Shown here piece by piece: positions 23,550 to 32,624 of a stretch of DNA of 38,491 nt (positions are counted from its first letter, which is position 1; each line of letters opens with the position of its first letter). This DNA is from Actinomycetota bacterium (lineage in GTDB: Bacteria; Actinomycetota; Acidimicrobiia; Spongiisociales; UBA5794): assembly GCA_030123765.1 (NCBI GenBank), contig JASJXX010000015.1, forward strand, positions 1 through 38,491, in the 5' to 3' direction. The translations under genes were made by a program, and so were the position numbers. The notes under the pieces were generated by a model, which was not told where the DNA came from, did not search any database, and was given only the letters and a program-made list of their open reading frames with translations.

Positions 23550-24641
23550 ATGGAACAAGATCTCCAGGTGGACAGCGGCGACCGAACGCTTCCTGACGTC
23601 CCTGACGCAGTGCAGCCGCCGAAGCAGTACCCGAAGTGGCCGTGGGCCCTCGCTGCGTTCCTGATGGCGATCGGCATAGGGGTCGCCGTTGCATGGCCGA
23701 TCAACGTTCCGTACTACACGCTGAGCCCTGGACCCGTCTACGACACATCTGACTTCATCGAGATCGAGGGGGGAGTTCCCAGCAGCCAGGGTGAGCTCTT
23801 CTTCCTCACGGTCTCTCTCAAAGAAGCCAACCTCTTCGAATATGCCGTCGGGAGATTCGACAAGCGGGTCACGGTGAGCGCGCGGGAGGTCGTCCGGCCG
23901 AGAGGTGTATCTCAGGAACAGCTCCGCCGTGAGAGCCTTGCAGCCATGGACCAGTCCAAGATGAACGCGATATTCGTCGCCCTCACCCGACTCGGGTACG
24001 ACGTGACCCTCATAGGCACGGGGGCTCTCGTCATCGACACTGTTCCTGACTCTGCCGCAGACGGGGTACTCGAGCCGAACGACATCATCCTGGAGATGAA
24101 CGGAGAGACGATTGCGTTCCGCGATGACGTCATCAAGCTCCTCGAGCCGCTCAACATCGGAGACGACGTGTCATTCTCGGTGAGACGCATCATCGAGGAC
24201 TCGGACCTTCCGGAGAGTCTCCATATCGAGATCGTGCTCGGACCCCACGTCGATGACGCGACGAGACCGATGGTCGGGATCCTTCTCGACAACAACACGC
24301 CGATCGTGGAGTTCCCCGTCAAGGTTCTCATTTCCTCGCAGAACATCGGAGGCCCGTCTGCGGGGCTGATGTTCGCTCTCCAGATCATGGACCAACTCAC
24401 GGACGAAGAGCTCACCCACGGGCATCGTATCGCGGGTACCGGCACAATCTCTCGCGATGGCGTCGTCGGGCCGATCGGGGGAATCAGGCAGAAGATTTTC
24501 GGCGCGATAGACGCCGGTGCTCGGGCCGTCCTTGTCCCTGCCGGAAATTATGACGACGCCGTGATGGCTGCCGACGGCGACATCGAAATCGTGAGGGTCG
24601 AGACGATTGAAGATGCCCTCGCCTTCCTGAACTCCCTGTAA
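23550..24641 (+). CDS. PDZ-Lon-type membrane protease (YlbL/VPS family)
   Basis: A 363-residue protein with a cytosolic N-terminus, one transmembrane helix at about 31-52, a PDZ domain near 160-240 (LEPNDIILEMNG) and a C-terminal Lon-type serine protease domain. The catalytic dyad is Ser270 in GGPSAGLMFAL and Lys315 in GGIRQKIFGA. Bacillus YlbL-like relatives degrade regulators of division after DNA damage and are extracytoplasmic. Here it lies between a sortase and a DivIVA-like gene, fitting an envelope or growth role. It appears to be transcribed from its own leaderless promoter. Confidence 0.92.
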   Translation: MEQDLQVDSGDRTLPDVPDAVQPPKQYPKWPWALAAFLMAIGIGVAVAWPINVPYYTLSPGPVYDTSDFIEIEGGVPSSQGELFFLTVSLKEANLFEYAVGRFDKRVTVSAREVVRPRGVSQEQLRRESLAAMDQSKMNAIFVALTRLGYDVTLIGTGALVIDTVPDSAADGVLEPNDIILEMNGETIAFRDDVIKLLEPLNIGDDVSFSVRRIIEDSDLPESLHIEIVLGPHVDDATRPMVGILLDNNTPIVEFPVKVLISSQNIGGPSAGLMFALQIMDQLTDEELTHGHRIAGTGTISRDGVVGPIGGIRQKIFGAIDAGARAVLVPAGNYDDAVMAADGDIEIVRVETIEDALAFLNSL

Positions 24642-24670
24642 CAATCCGCGCACACGGGCGCTCGCACCGT

Positions 24671-24676
24671 TACGCT
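24671..24676 (+). promoter_or_regulatory. -10 box TACGCT of the DivIVA-like gene (leaderless)
   Basis: TACGCT lies seven bases before ATG 24684 in a 42-base gap. No Shine-Dalgarno is present. No -35 consensus is seen. Confidence 0.5.
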
Positions 24677-24683
24677 GCCGCGT

Positions 24684-26291
24684 ATGGCCGACAATGTGAC
24701 ACCGAGCCAGGTTCGGGCGCGCCGGTTCGGTGCAGCGCGTCGAGGCTACGACCGCGCAGAAGTTGAGCAGTACCTCGCATCGGTTGCCGACGAGATCGAG
24801 CGGTTGCGCTCCAAGCTTGAGAGCCGCCCAGGTAAGTTACTTGCTGTCGGACTCGACGATCCTGAGGCGCTCGCACTCGAGCTCGACATCATCGGGGGTG
24901 AGGTCGCGACGATCCTTGAGGCTGCGAGAGCGGCAGCAGACGGTATGCGCACCCGTGCAGCGAGCGATGTAGAGCATTGGCGAGCAACGACAGAGACCGA
25001 GGTGAGCGAACTCGTGAGAGACGCTTCTGAACAGTCTCACTCGATGCGGGCATCTGCGTGGAACGAAGGTTCCTCGATGCTCTCGGCATCGGTCGCGGAA
25101 GCGAACCAGCATCTCGACTCTGCGAAGGAGGACGCGCTCTTCATCAGAGCCGAGGCTGAGCGCCAAGCGCTCCGGCTCACTGGAGACGCCAAACGCGACC
25201 GCGAGGAGTCCCTTCGAGCCGCCCGCATCGAAGCTGAGCAGATTCTGGAGACGTCCAAAGCTGAGAGCGCCGGCATTCTTGACGCAGCGAGCCGACAGGC
25301 TGAACAAGCTCAGGAGCGCGCACGGGCACTGGAGGATCGTCGGTCTGAACTGCTCGCGGAGTTGGAATCGACGAGAGAATCCATCGGGCAACTTGAGACG
25401 GAGATCGAGTCGAAACGTCAGGAACTTGAGACCCCGGTCGCGGTCTCCGAACATGACCTTGGCGGGCTCTCTCATCAAGTTGTCGACGGCGGCTCGGTCC
25501 GCATCGTGACACCGTCGAAGACTGTTCCGCTGGAGCCCGTCGATGCCGAAGAGTTTGTCGCCGAGGTGAAGGCCCTGAGATCGAGCACCACCGTTGTTCG
25601 AGCGGCGGAACCCGTGGTTGTCACAACCGAGACGATAGCCGTGATCGCTCCGCCGCCTAGCCCGGAGCCGGCCGTTGCGCCGCCGGTGTCTGAGCCGCCG
25701 CGCCTCGTGGAGGCGAGGGAGGCTCCGGCGGAGTCTTCACCCAGCGACGGCGGCGACGAGATAGGTTCCTTGTTCGCTGAGCTGAGAGCCGCTACCGAGA
25801 CGGTGAAGAACGAAGGTCAGCATGGGTCGACGGGGACCTCGCTGAGCGAGAAGGAGGAGACGTCGACCGAGGACGATCCCGCCCAGGGCGACCAGGCAGA
25901 TGACGAGGGCTCTGCATCGCTCATCCCTCTCCAGAATGCAGCCTTGAAGGTCATCAAGCGTACGCTCGTAGACCTACAGAGCGACGCCCTTGAGAATCTC
26001 CGCATCGATGATGCGTGGGAGCCGGCCAAGTTGTTCACCAACCGGTTCAAGGCTCCGTACGCCGAACTTGCATCAGGGATCACCGGGTCGAAGAACGATC
26101 AAGGGGCTGCGGCGTCGTTCAGCTCCGATCTCCACGCGGCGATCTCCTCAGCTGTCGGCAGGGCGAGGGAGTCCGGAGCGGGAGAGCGACAGATCGCATC
26201 GGACGTGTCCCGAGTATTCCGGATGTGGCGAGCCGACGAGGCTGAGCGTCGGGTTATCGACACGGCTCAAAAGCTCTCGGCAGGCGGCTGA
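24684..26291 (+). CDS. DivIVA-domain coiled-coil protein
   Basis: A 535-residue, highly acidic scaffold protein. Residues 5-45 form the membrane-curvature-sensing DivIVA-type N-terminus (VRARRFGAARRGYDRAEVEQ). Residues about 90-255 are a long Ala/Glu/Arg-rich coiled coil. A Pro/Val/Glu-rich disordered linker (about 310-410) leads to a separate C-terminal domain of about 120 residues beginning SLIPLQNAALKVIKRTL. DivIVA/Wag31 proteins mark poles or septa and organise wall synthesis. The C-terminal domain is not part of standard DivIVA and I do not recognise it. Leaderless promoter spacing is seen upstream. Confidence 0.85.
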   Translation: MADNVTPSQVRARRFGAARRGYDRAEVEQYLASVADEIERLRSKLESRPGKLLAVGLDDPEALALELDIIGGEVATILEAARAAADGMRTRAASDVEHWRATTETEVSELVRDASEQSHSMRASAWNEGSSMLSASVAEANQHLDSAKEDALFIRAEAERQALRLTGDAKRDREESLRAARIEAEQILETSKAESAGILDAASRQAEQAQERARALEDRRSELLAELESTRESIGQLETEIESKRQELETPVAVSEHDLGGLSHQVVDGGSVRIVTPSKTVPLEPVDAEEFVAEVKALRSSTTVVRAAEPVVVTTETIAVIAPPPSPEPAVAPPVSEPPRLVEAREAPAESSPSDGGDEIGSLFAELRAATETVKNEGQHGSTGTSLSEKEETSTEDDPAQGDQADDEGSASLIPLQNAALKVIKRTLVDLQSDALENLRIDDAWEPAKLFTNRFKAPYAELASGITGSKNDQGAAASFSSDLHAAISSAVGRARESGAGERQIASDVSRVFRMWRADEAERRVIDTAQKLSAGG

Positions 26292-26351
26292 CGCCGGCTC
26301 ACGGTGGGATCGGCCTCCGGGGCCATGATCCCGACAATCCGCCATCTGCCG

Positions 26352-26357
26352 TAGACT
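26352..26357 (+). promoter_or_regulatory. -10 box TAGACT of the UPF0182 gene (leaderless)
   Basis: TAGACT is followed by seven bases and GTG 26365, the only plausible start before the first membrane helix. There is no Shine-Dalgarno. Confidence 0.55.
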
Positions 26358-26364
26358 GGCGTCC

Positions 26365-29259
26365 GTGATTAACAGAGAACCCATCCCCTACCGGCGGTCG
26401 TCTCGTCTGCGCCGGGTCGCCACGATCGCCGTATCCGGAGCATTCATCCTGGTGCTGATGGGCCGATGGTTTGCCACACTCTGGACGGATTACATGTGGT
26501 ACGAGTCGCTCGGGGGCGAGCAGATCTGGTTCACCCTCACCTTCACGAAGGTGTGGCTGATCGCCGGGGCGTCGATCATCGTCTTCCTCTTTTTCTGGAT
26601 CAACCTGTTCGTCGTCGATCGAATCTCGCCGCGCGCAACGGTCTTCGGAGATACTCCCGATGAGGAGTTGCTCGAGCGTTACAACGAGTGGATCGAGCCA
26701 CGCGTCGGCCTCGTCCGATTCGCCTTCTCAGGGTTCTTCGCTCTCCTGATCGGCCTTGGCGCCGCAGCGTGGTGGCAGAACTGGCTGCGGTGGCGCAACG
26801 GTGTTGCCTTCGACCTTGTGGATCCCATATTCAAGAACGACATCTCTCTCTACGTGTTCGGACTCCCGCTGTACCGCGACGTCTACGGGTGGCTCTTCCA
26901 GCTGCTCTTCATCGCGACACTGGTCGTAGTCGCAGCGCACTATCTCAACGGCGGCATCAAGATCGGGACGCCCGGCCAGCACACTTCGGGTGGGGTGAAG
27001 GCGCACATCTCGATCCTCGTCGCAATGATCGCTGCCCTCAAGGCCGTCGGCTACATGCTCGACAAGTGGGAGCTTCTGTACTCGAGCCGAGGTGCGGTGC
27101 TCGGAGCTTCGTTCACCGACGTGAACGCTCAGGTGCCTGCGCTCAATCTCCTGATATTTATCTCGATCGTCTCCGTGGTCATCCTCCTCGTCAATGTCTG
27201 GTTCCGCGGATGGACGCTACCAGCAGTAGCGCTCGGCATCTGGCTGGTCACATCGATCGGTGTCGGGGGGATCTATCCGGCGCTTGTGCAGCGCTTCTCC
27301 GTCGAGCCGGACGAGCTGAACAAGGAGCTGCCGTATGTGCAGCACAATCTTGACTTCACCCGCTTCGCTTACGGCCTCGACGAGGTCGACGTGCGACCGT
27401 TCAACGCCACGACGGATCTGACCGCCGAGGACATTGAGGAGAACCGGCCGACGATCGACAACATAAGGCTCTGGGATCCGGGGGTGCTCGCGCTGACCTA
27501 TCCAGAACTCCAGAACATCAAGACGTATTACGACTTTGCAGACGTCGACGTCGACCGTTACGTGATCAACGGAGAACTTACCCAGGTGATGATCTCTGCG
27601 CGGGGACTCGACGAGCCCAACATCCCGGGTGAGGGATGGGTGAATGAGCGGTTGATTTACACCCACGGCCTCGGCGTGGTGCTGAGTCCTGCGAGACAGG
27701 TCGCCTCTGACGGGCTGCCAGCCTTCCTCCTTTCGGACATCCCTCCGGTGAATGTGTCGGGCGATCCGTCTCTCGACGTGCTGCAGCCGCGCATCTATTT
27801 CTCCGACCAATCTGAGAGCGACTTCCTCATCGCAGGCTCGAAGGAGGGTGAAGTAGACATCCCCCAGGACGGTCGTTCCGGAAGTTCCACGTCAACGATG
27901 CACTATGCAGGCGAGGGCGGTGTTGCACTTGGTGGTTGGTTCCAGCGCGCAGCGTGGGCGCTGCGGTTGGGTGATCTCAACACTTTGATCTCAGGCCAGG
28001 TTGATGCGGAGAGCCGCATCATGATCGCCCGCAACATCCGTCACCGCGTCGAGCGGATGGCGCCCTTCCTCCACGTGGACGCTGACCCGTACATGGTCGT
28101 GGTTGACGGGCGGCTCGTGTGGATCATGGATCTGTACACCGTCTCGGACCGGATGCCGTACTCCGAATCTGCGAACACGGCACGGTTGAACAGGGACTCA
28201 GGTCTGCCGCATAGCTTCAACTACATTCGGAACTCGGTCAAGGCTGTCATCGACGCGTACGACGGAACGATCGACCTGTACGTCTTTGATCCAGAAGATC
28301 CGCTCATCAGGACCAACCAGCGGATTTTCCCCGGGCTGTTCAAGTCGCTTGATGAATTCCCTGAGGATCTTGTCGGGCACATTCGTTACCCCGAGGACTT
28401 CTTCCGCATCCAGACCGATATCTACACGCTGTATCACATGACGAATCCCATCGACCTGTTCCAGCTCAACACTCCGTGGCAGATTGCACGAGATCCGTCG
28501 ACGAGCCCCAAGCCGCGTCTTCGCGGGACGTTCAGCACGGCGCCGATGCTCCCTTACTACCTCTTGATGGAGCTCCCTGGTGAGGAGGGGTTGTCGTTCC
28601 TGCTCATGCAGCCCTTCACGCCTGAGGATCGGCCGAACATGTCCGCGTTCGTTGTTGCCAAGAGCGGTCCCCTCGAGGAGTACGGCGACCTGATCTCCTT
28701 CACGATGCCTGAGGATCAGCAGATCAACGGGCCGGGCCAGGTCGGCGACTTCATCGAGCAGGATCCGACGGTCTCTGCCGAGTTCACGCTGCTGGGCCAG
28801 GAGGGGTCGATTGTCATCAGGGGCAACCTTCTCGTCGTGCCGGTCAACAATTCTCTGCTCTATGTCCAGCCGATCTATCTCACCGCGGAGAATGGCGGCA
28901 TCCCGCAGTTCAAGCGAGTCATTGCGTCATTCGACAGTCAGATCGAGATAGCAGACAGCCTTGACGAGGTGCTTGTTCAACTGTTCGGGGAGAGCACCAT
29001 ACGTCCAGAAGAACCGGGCAGCGGCGCTGCGCCCGACCCGGGTGACGGTTCGGTGGCGCCTCCGAGTGGCACCATCCAGGGCCAGGTCGAGGCTCTGCTC
29101 GCCCGAGCGCAGGACGCGTTCCGGCAGGCTGACGAAGCGCTCCGCCGGGGTGACCTCGCGGAGTTCCAGTCACGGATCGATGAGGCCCGTGGATACATTG
29201 AGGACGCGACTCGCATCATCGCCGACGGTGCCGCTGCCGCAGCAGACAACTCAGCATGA
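26365..29259 (+). CDS. UPF0182 family membrane protein
   Basis: A 964-residue protein of the UPF0182/COG1615 family, found mainly in Actinobacteria and cyanobacteria and of unknown function. About seven transmembrane helices occupy residues 17-310 (for example the helix before WTDYMWYESLG). They are followed by a large extracytoplasmic region with family blocks NLDFTRFAYGLDEV, WVNERLIYTHGLGVV and SESDFLIAGSKEGEVDIP. The last 90 residues are an acidic/Pro-rich linker and an Ala-rich helix. It closes the sortase-protease-DivIVA-UPF0182 run of envelope genes. An imperfect hairpin follows the stop. Confidence 0.93.
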   Translation: MINREPIPYRRSSRLRRVATIAVSGAFILVLMGRWFATLWTDYMWYESLGGEQIWFTLTFTKVWLIAGASIIVFLFFWINLFVVDRISPRATVFGDTPDEELLERYNEWIEPRVGLVRFAFSGFFALLIGLGAAAWWQNWLRWRNGVAFDLVDPIFKNDISLYVFGLPLYRDVYGWLFQLLFIATLVVVAAHYLNGGIKIGTPGQHTSGGVKAHISILVAMIAALKAVGYMLDKWELLYSSRGAVLGASFTDVNAQVPALNLLIFISIVSVVILLVNVWFRGWTLPAVALGIWLVTSIGVGGIYPALVQRFSVEPDELNKELPYVQHNLDFTRFAYGLDEVDVRPFNATTDLTAEDIEENRPTIDNIRLWDPGVLALTYPELQNIKTYYDFADVDVDRYVINGELTQVMISARGLDEPNIPGEGWVNERLIYTHGLGVVLSPARQVASDGLPAFLLSDIPPVNVSGDPSLDVLQPRIYFSDQSESDFLIAGSKEGEVDIPQDGRSGSSTSTMHYAGEGGVALGGWFQRAAWALRLGDLNTLISGQVDAESRIMIARNIRHRVERMAPFLHVDADPYMVVVDGRLVWIMDLYTVSDRMPYSESANTARLNRDSGLPHSFNYIRNSVKAVIDAYDGTIDLYVFDPEDPLIRTNQRIFPGLFKSLDEFPEDLVGHIRYPEDFFRIQTDIYTLYHMTNPIDLFQLNTPWQIARDPSTSPKPRLRGTFSTAPMLPYYLLMELPGEEGLSFLLMQPFTPEDRPNMSAFVVAKSGPLEEYGDLISFTMPEDQQINGPGQVGDFIEQDPTVSAEFTLLGQEGSIVIRGNLLVVPVNNSLLYVQPIYLTAENGGIPQFKRVIASFDSQIEIADSLDEVLVQLFGESTIRPEEPGSGAAPDPGDGSVAPPSGTIQGQVEALLARAQDAFRQADEALRRGDLAEFQSRIDEARGYIEDATRIIADGAAAAADNSA

Positions 29260-29260
29260 T

Positions 29261-29281
29261 GTAGCGCGTGTCGCGTGCTAC
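29261..29281 (+). terminator. Imperfect hairpin after the UPF0182 gene
   Basis: GTAGCGCG (29261-29268) and CGTGCTAC (29274-29281) pair with one mismatch around a five-base loop. A short T run follows four bases later. A weak terminator is plausible. Confidence 0.4.
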
Positions 29282-29296
29282 GTGGTTTACTGGTGC

Positions 29297-29318
29297 ATCT
29301 CTCGAAGATCTCTCGAAG
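29297..29318. repeat. 11-bp exact tandem repeat upstream of arcA
   Basis: ATCTCTCGAAG occurs twice in direct succession (29297-29307 and 29308-29318), about 100 bases before the arginine deiminase start. The position is compatible with a regulator-binding site, but it may be simple slippage. The rest of the 161-base gap shows no clear promoter. Confidence 0.6.
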
Positions 29319-29420
29319 GTGGCAGTCATGTGGCTCAACTCCGCTCCCGGCGATACTCCCCTCCTCCGGCGCGGTGAGGTGGATGAAGTCGTACGCCTCG
29401 GCCGGTCAGAGAGGTAGCAG

Positions 29421-30641
29421 ATGAGCTGGGGCGTGCACTCAGAGGTCGGGCGGTTGCGCACCGTGATGGTGCATCGGCCCGGTCTTGAACATCGCAGACT
29501 TACGCCGACGAACGCTGCCGAGCTCCTCTTCGACGACGTGATATGGGTTGACAAGGCAGAGGAGGAGCACGACGCGTTTGTCCAGGTGATGCGTGATCAC
29601 GGTGTTGAGGTCCTCTACGCCCAGGAGCTCTTCTCCGAAGCACTCGCGGAAGATGGCGCTCAGCGCTGGGTTCTCCGCCACATGCTCAACGAACGCATGA
29701 TCGGCGTCGCTGCGGCGGATCACGCGTCTGAGGTCATTGACGCGCTGACGAACGTCGAGATCGGTGAGTTCCTCGTGAGCGGGGTCGTGCCTCGCGAGCT
29801 GGGCATCGATGGTGTCCATCTCTACTACGAATCTGTTGACCCGGCTGCGCTGACCCTCGCGCCGCTCCCGAATTTCATTTTCCAGCGTGATCCTTCGTCC
29901 TGGATCTACGGCGGGGTAACGATCAACCCGATGGCGACGCCGGCTCGCCGCTACGAGTCGATGATCGCAGAGGTCATCTATCGCTTCCACCCGATGTTCA
30001 ACGACGATGGGCCGGTCAACGTCTGGTTCGGAGACTCTTCCCAGGACTGGGGGAGGGCCCACATCGAGGGTGGGGACGTTGAGGTGCTCGGTAACGGGAC
30101 CGTGATGGTCGGCTTGAGCGAACGAACGTCGCACCAAGCGGTCTCGATCCTTGCACGCAGCCTCTTCGAGGCAGGTGTCGTGGATACGGTGCTGACCGTT
30201 GCCCTGCCGAAGACGCGTTCTTTCATGCACCTCGACACCATCATCACGATGGTTGACCGCGACGCTGTGACAGCCTACGAAGCAGTGATCGACGATGCGC
30301 GCGTGTGGACGATCAGGCCAGGCGACACGCCGGGCGCCCTCATCGTGGAAGAGCAGTCGGACGGCCTCATCGAAGCCATGAGGAGAGCTCTCGGCCTGGA
30401 GGACCTCCGCGTCATCGGCACGGGAGGGGACGAACTTGCCGCCGCCAGGGAGCAGTGGGATGACGGAAACAACGTGCTCGCGCTCGCGCCCGGTGTCGTC
30501 GTGGCGTACGAGCGGAACACGTTCACGAATGAACGCCTGCGCAGTTCAGGGATAGATGTGATCGAGATTCAAGGATTCGAGCTCGGTAAAGGACGAGGAG
30601 GCGGTCACTGTCTGACCTGCCCCCTTTCTCGAGATGCGTGA
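29421..30641 (+). CDS. arcA: Arginine deiminase
   Basis: A 406-residue amidinotransferase-fold enzyme that hydrolyses arginine to citrulline and ammonia. Landmarks are the opening [19 protein letters not shown], the substrate-binding [14 protein letters not shown], the catalytic-His segment [11 protein letters not shown] and the nucleophile Cys397 in [15 protein letters not shown] lies about seven bases before ATG 29421. It is followed 11 bases later by ornithine carbamoyltransferase, giving the first two steps of the arginine deiminase pathway. Carbamate kinase (arcC) and the arginine/ornithine antiporter (arcD) are not present here. Confidence 0.94.
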   Translation: MSWGVHSEVGRLRTVMVHRPGLEHRRLTPTNAAELLFDDVIWVDKAEEEHDAFVQVMRDHGVEVLYAQELFSEALAEDGAQRWVLRHMLNERMIGVAAADHASEVIDALTNVEIGEFLVSGVVPRELGIDGVHLYYESVDPAALTLAPLPNFIFQRDPSSWIYGGVTINPMATPARRYESMIAEVIYRFHPMFNDDGPVNVWFGDSSQDWGRAHIEGGDVEVLGNGTVMVGLSERTSHQAVSILARSLFEAGVVDTVLTVALPKTRSFMHLDTIITMVDRDAVTAYEAVIDDARVWTIRPGDTPGALIVEEQSDGLIEAMRRALGLEDLRVIGTGGDELAAAREQWDDGNNVLALAPGVVVAYERNTFTNERLRSSGIDVIEIQGFELGKGRGGGHCLTCPLSRDA

Positions 30642-30652
30642 AAGGGAGAGAG

Positions 30653-31654
30653 ATGACCGTCGACCTTCAAGGTAGGAGTTTCGTAAAGGTGCTCGACTAT
30701 GAGCCGGAGGAGCTGCGCCATCTGCTTGACAGGGCAGCGGCGCTCAAGGCCGAGAAGTACTCCGGGAGCGAGGTGCGACGTCTCGAAGGGAGGAACGTTG
30801 CATTGATCTTCGAGAAGACGTCGACGAGGACGCGCGCCGCGTTCGAGGTTGCGTCCTTTGACCAGGGCGCACACGTCACCTATCTCGATCCGAGTGGGAG
30901 CCAGATGGGTCACAAGGAGTCTGCCGCTGACACGGGTCGGGTACTGGGCCGGATGTACGACGCGATCCAATATCGCGGCAGTAAACAGACCATCGTCGAG
31001 GAGTTGGCAGCGTATGCAGGCGTACCGGTCTACAACGGGTTGACGAACGAGTGGCACCCGACCCAGATGCTCGCCGACTTTCTCACCATGGACGAGCACG
31101 TAGCCAAGCCGCTGCACGAGACTGCCTTCGCCTTTGTGGGAGACGGCCGGTTCAACATGGGGCGGTCGCTGCTCGTGATGGGGGCGCTCATGGGTTGTGA
31201 CGTACGAATGGTTGGCCCCGCAGCGTATGCGCCACCGGGCGACGTAATCGCGATCGCCGAGGGCATCGCGGCCCAGACCGGCGCGAGGATCACCATCACC
31301 GATGATGCGATCGAAGGCGTCCGGGGCGCTGACTTCGTGCACACGGACGTGTGGGTCTCGATGGGGGAGGCGAAGGACGTGTGGCTCTCCCGGGTTGAGG
31401 ATCTGGCCAGCTTCCAGGTGAACGCAGAGCTGATGGCAGCGACCGGAGAGACGGATGCGAAATTCATGCACTGTCTCCCTGCGTTCCATGACGCCAACAC
31501 CACGGTAGGTCGAGAGATCATGGAGGTGACCGGCATGTCGGACGGTCTTGAGGTAACCCATGAGGTCTTCGAGTCGAGTGCGAGCATCGTGTTCGACCAG
31601 GCTGAGAACCGCATGCACACGATCAAGGCACTCATGGTTGAGACGCTCGCCTGA
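30653..31654 (+). CDS. arcB: Ornithine carbamoyltransferase (catabolic, ArcB-type)
   Basis: A 333-residue transcarbamoylase converting citrulline and phosphate to ornithine and carbamoyl phosphate in the arginine deiminase pathway, or the reverse in biosynthesis. The carbamoyl-phosphate loop STRTR is at residues 57-61. HPTQMLADF and the ornithine-binding HCLPAFHD are intact. Length and the opening [17 protein letters not shown] fit ArcB. ATG 30653 is preferred over a GTG five codons earlier because AAGGGAGAGAG ends directly before it. The genomic pairing with arcA argues for the catabolic role, giving ATP only if a carbamate kinase is encoded elsewhere. Confidence 0.93.
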   Translation: MTVDLQGRSFVKVLDYEPEELRHLLDRAAALKAEKYSGSEVRRLEGRNVALIFEKTSTRTRAAFEVASFDQGAHVTYLDPSGSQMGHKESAADTGRVLGRMYDAIQYRGSKQTIVEELAAYAGVPVYNGLTNEWHPTQMLADFLTMDEHVAKPLHETAFAFVGDGRFNMGRSLLVMGALMGCDVRMVGPAAYAPPGDVIAIAEGIAAQTGARITITDDAIEGVRGADFVHTDVWVSMGEAKDVWLSRVEDLASFQVNAELMAATGETDAKFMHCLPAFHDANTTVGREIMEVTGMSDGLEVTHEVFESSASIVFDQAENRMHTIKALMVETLA

Positions 31655-31688
31655 TTGGTCTGTGGCGGTCCGGCATCGGGAAGCTGGC

Positions 31689-31694
31689 TACGAT
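31689..31694 (+). promoter_or_regulatory. Possible -10 box TACGAT for the EEP-family gene
   Basis: TACGAT is followed by seven bases and an in-frame TTG at 31702. An ATG start at 31693 would lie inside this box. The spacing rule seen at five other genes in the window favours the TTG. Confidence 0.35.
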
Positions 31695-31701
31695 GTCGCA
31701 A

Positions 31702-32472
31702 TTGTCACCGAACAGTGAGGCTGTTGTGCATCCCTTCAGTTTTCTTGCCTGCACGTACAACCTGTGGGGCACTTCGCGTTGGGAGGAGCGACGCGGACCG
31801 CTGAAGCGATTTCTCGAGCTGAACCGCCCGGACGTGTTGTGCGTCCAGGAACTGTCGCCAGATGCGAGCGCGCTGATCAACGACACCCTTCCGCGGATCC
31901 GGTGCGTCGAGGACCCGTTCCTCGGATGGTCCGAGGAGGGCAACGTGTTCTGGAACTCTGACCTCTTCGAGCTCGACGAGTACGGCGCTCACGACATCGG
32001 CCAGCTGGCGGAGAACCAGCGTCTCTTCTGGGTGCGCCTCGCTCTCGAGTCCGGGGGCACGATGGTGGTCGCAACCGCTCACTTCACATGGACAGGGAAC
32101 ATCCGCGAGATCACGGACCAGATCAACGTCCGGGTGCAGGAGGCCGAATCAGCCGCAGCCTACCTCGAGACGTTGGTGCGGCCCGACGAGCCGGTGCTGT
32201 TCATGGGCGACTTCAACGATTACATCCACCCGATCCGGATGCTGCGCATTGCAGGGTTCGACGACTCGTTCATGGCTCTGGGGCTTGAGCCTGTCATCAC
32301 GTTTCCGGCGTTCCCGATCGCTCACCAGCCACCCGAGCTGCTCGACTGGATGATGCACCGCGGCCCGATCCGGCCGACGCTCACCAGTGTCGTTGACTTT
32401 TACGCACAGGAGTTCCCGCCCTCGGATCACAAGCCTGTGTTGACCACCTATGTGCTTGAGGAGCGGGGCTGA
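31702..32472 (+). CDS. Endonuclease/exonuclease/phosphatase family protein
   Basis: About 256 residues of the EEP (DNase I-like) metal-dependent hydrolase superfamily. The canonical blocks are in order: ACTYNLWGT, PDVLCVQEL with the metal-binding Glu, TAHFTWTG, FMGDFNDY and PPSDHKPV with the catalytic Asp-His pair. The family includes nucleases, sphingomyelinases and inositol phosphatases, and the specific substrate cannot be told. The start is either TTG 31702, suggested by a -10 box at the leaderless spacing, or ATG 31693, three codons earlier; the difference is three residues. It follows arcB after 47 bases. Confidence 0.85.
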   Translation: MSPNSEAVVHPFSFLACTYNLWGTSRWEERRGPLKRFLELNRPDVLCVQELSPDASALINDTLPRIRCVEDPFLGWSEEGNVFWNSDLFELDEYGAHDIGQLAENQRLFWVRLALESGGTMVVATAHFTWTGNIREITDQINVRVQEAESAAAYLETLVRPDEPVLFMGDFNDYIHPIRMLRIAGFDDSFMALGLEPVITFPAFPIAHQPPELLDWMMHRGPIRPTLTSVVDFYAQEFPPSDHKPVLTTYVLEERG

Positions 32473-32475
32473 CGA

Positions 32476-32600
32476 TCAGGTATCGAGGTGCTGCGCGAGG
32501 GCGTCGGAGACGTGGCTGTCGATGTAGGTGTCGGTAATCTCGGTGTGATAGAGCAGCCGTCGGAGGTGAAGGGGCCGATCAGGCGGTCCGCGGGCGGGCT
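32476..32600 (-). other. Coding-like minus-strand fragment
   Basis: The minus-strand frame ending at TGA 32476 has strong G/C third-position bias over its last 30 or so codons, reading LHLRRLLYHTEITDTYIDS and ending HVSDALAQHLDT. The sequence looks protein-like, but I cannot assign it to a family, and it has no start of its own. It sits in the gap where the N-terminal part of the MMPL gene should be. It may be the tail of another damaged gene brought in by the same deletion. Confidence 0.25.
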
Positions 32601-32624
32601 CACATCGGTATCGGCCGGGAGCGG

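Noticed and set aside
30605-31618. 337-codon open frame antisense to ornithine carbamoyltransferase
   Set aside because: Shadow frame; the sense strand encodes the complete enzyme.
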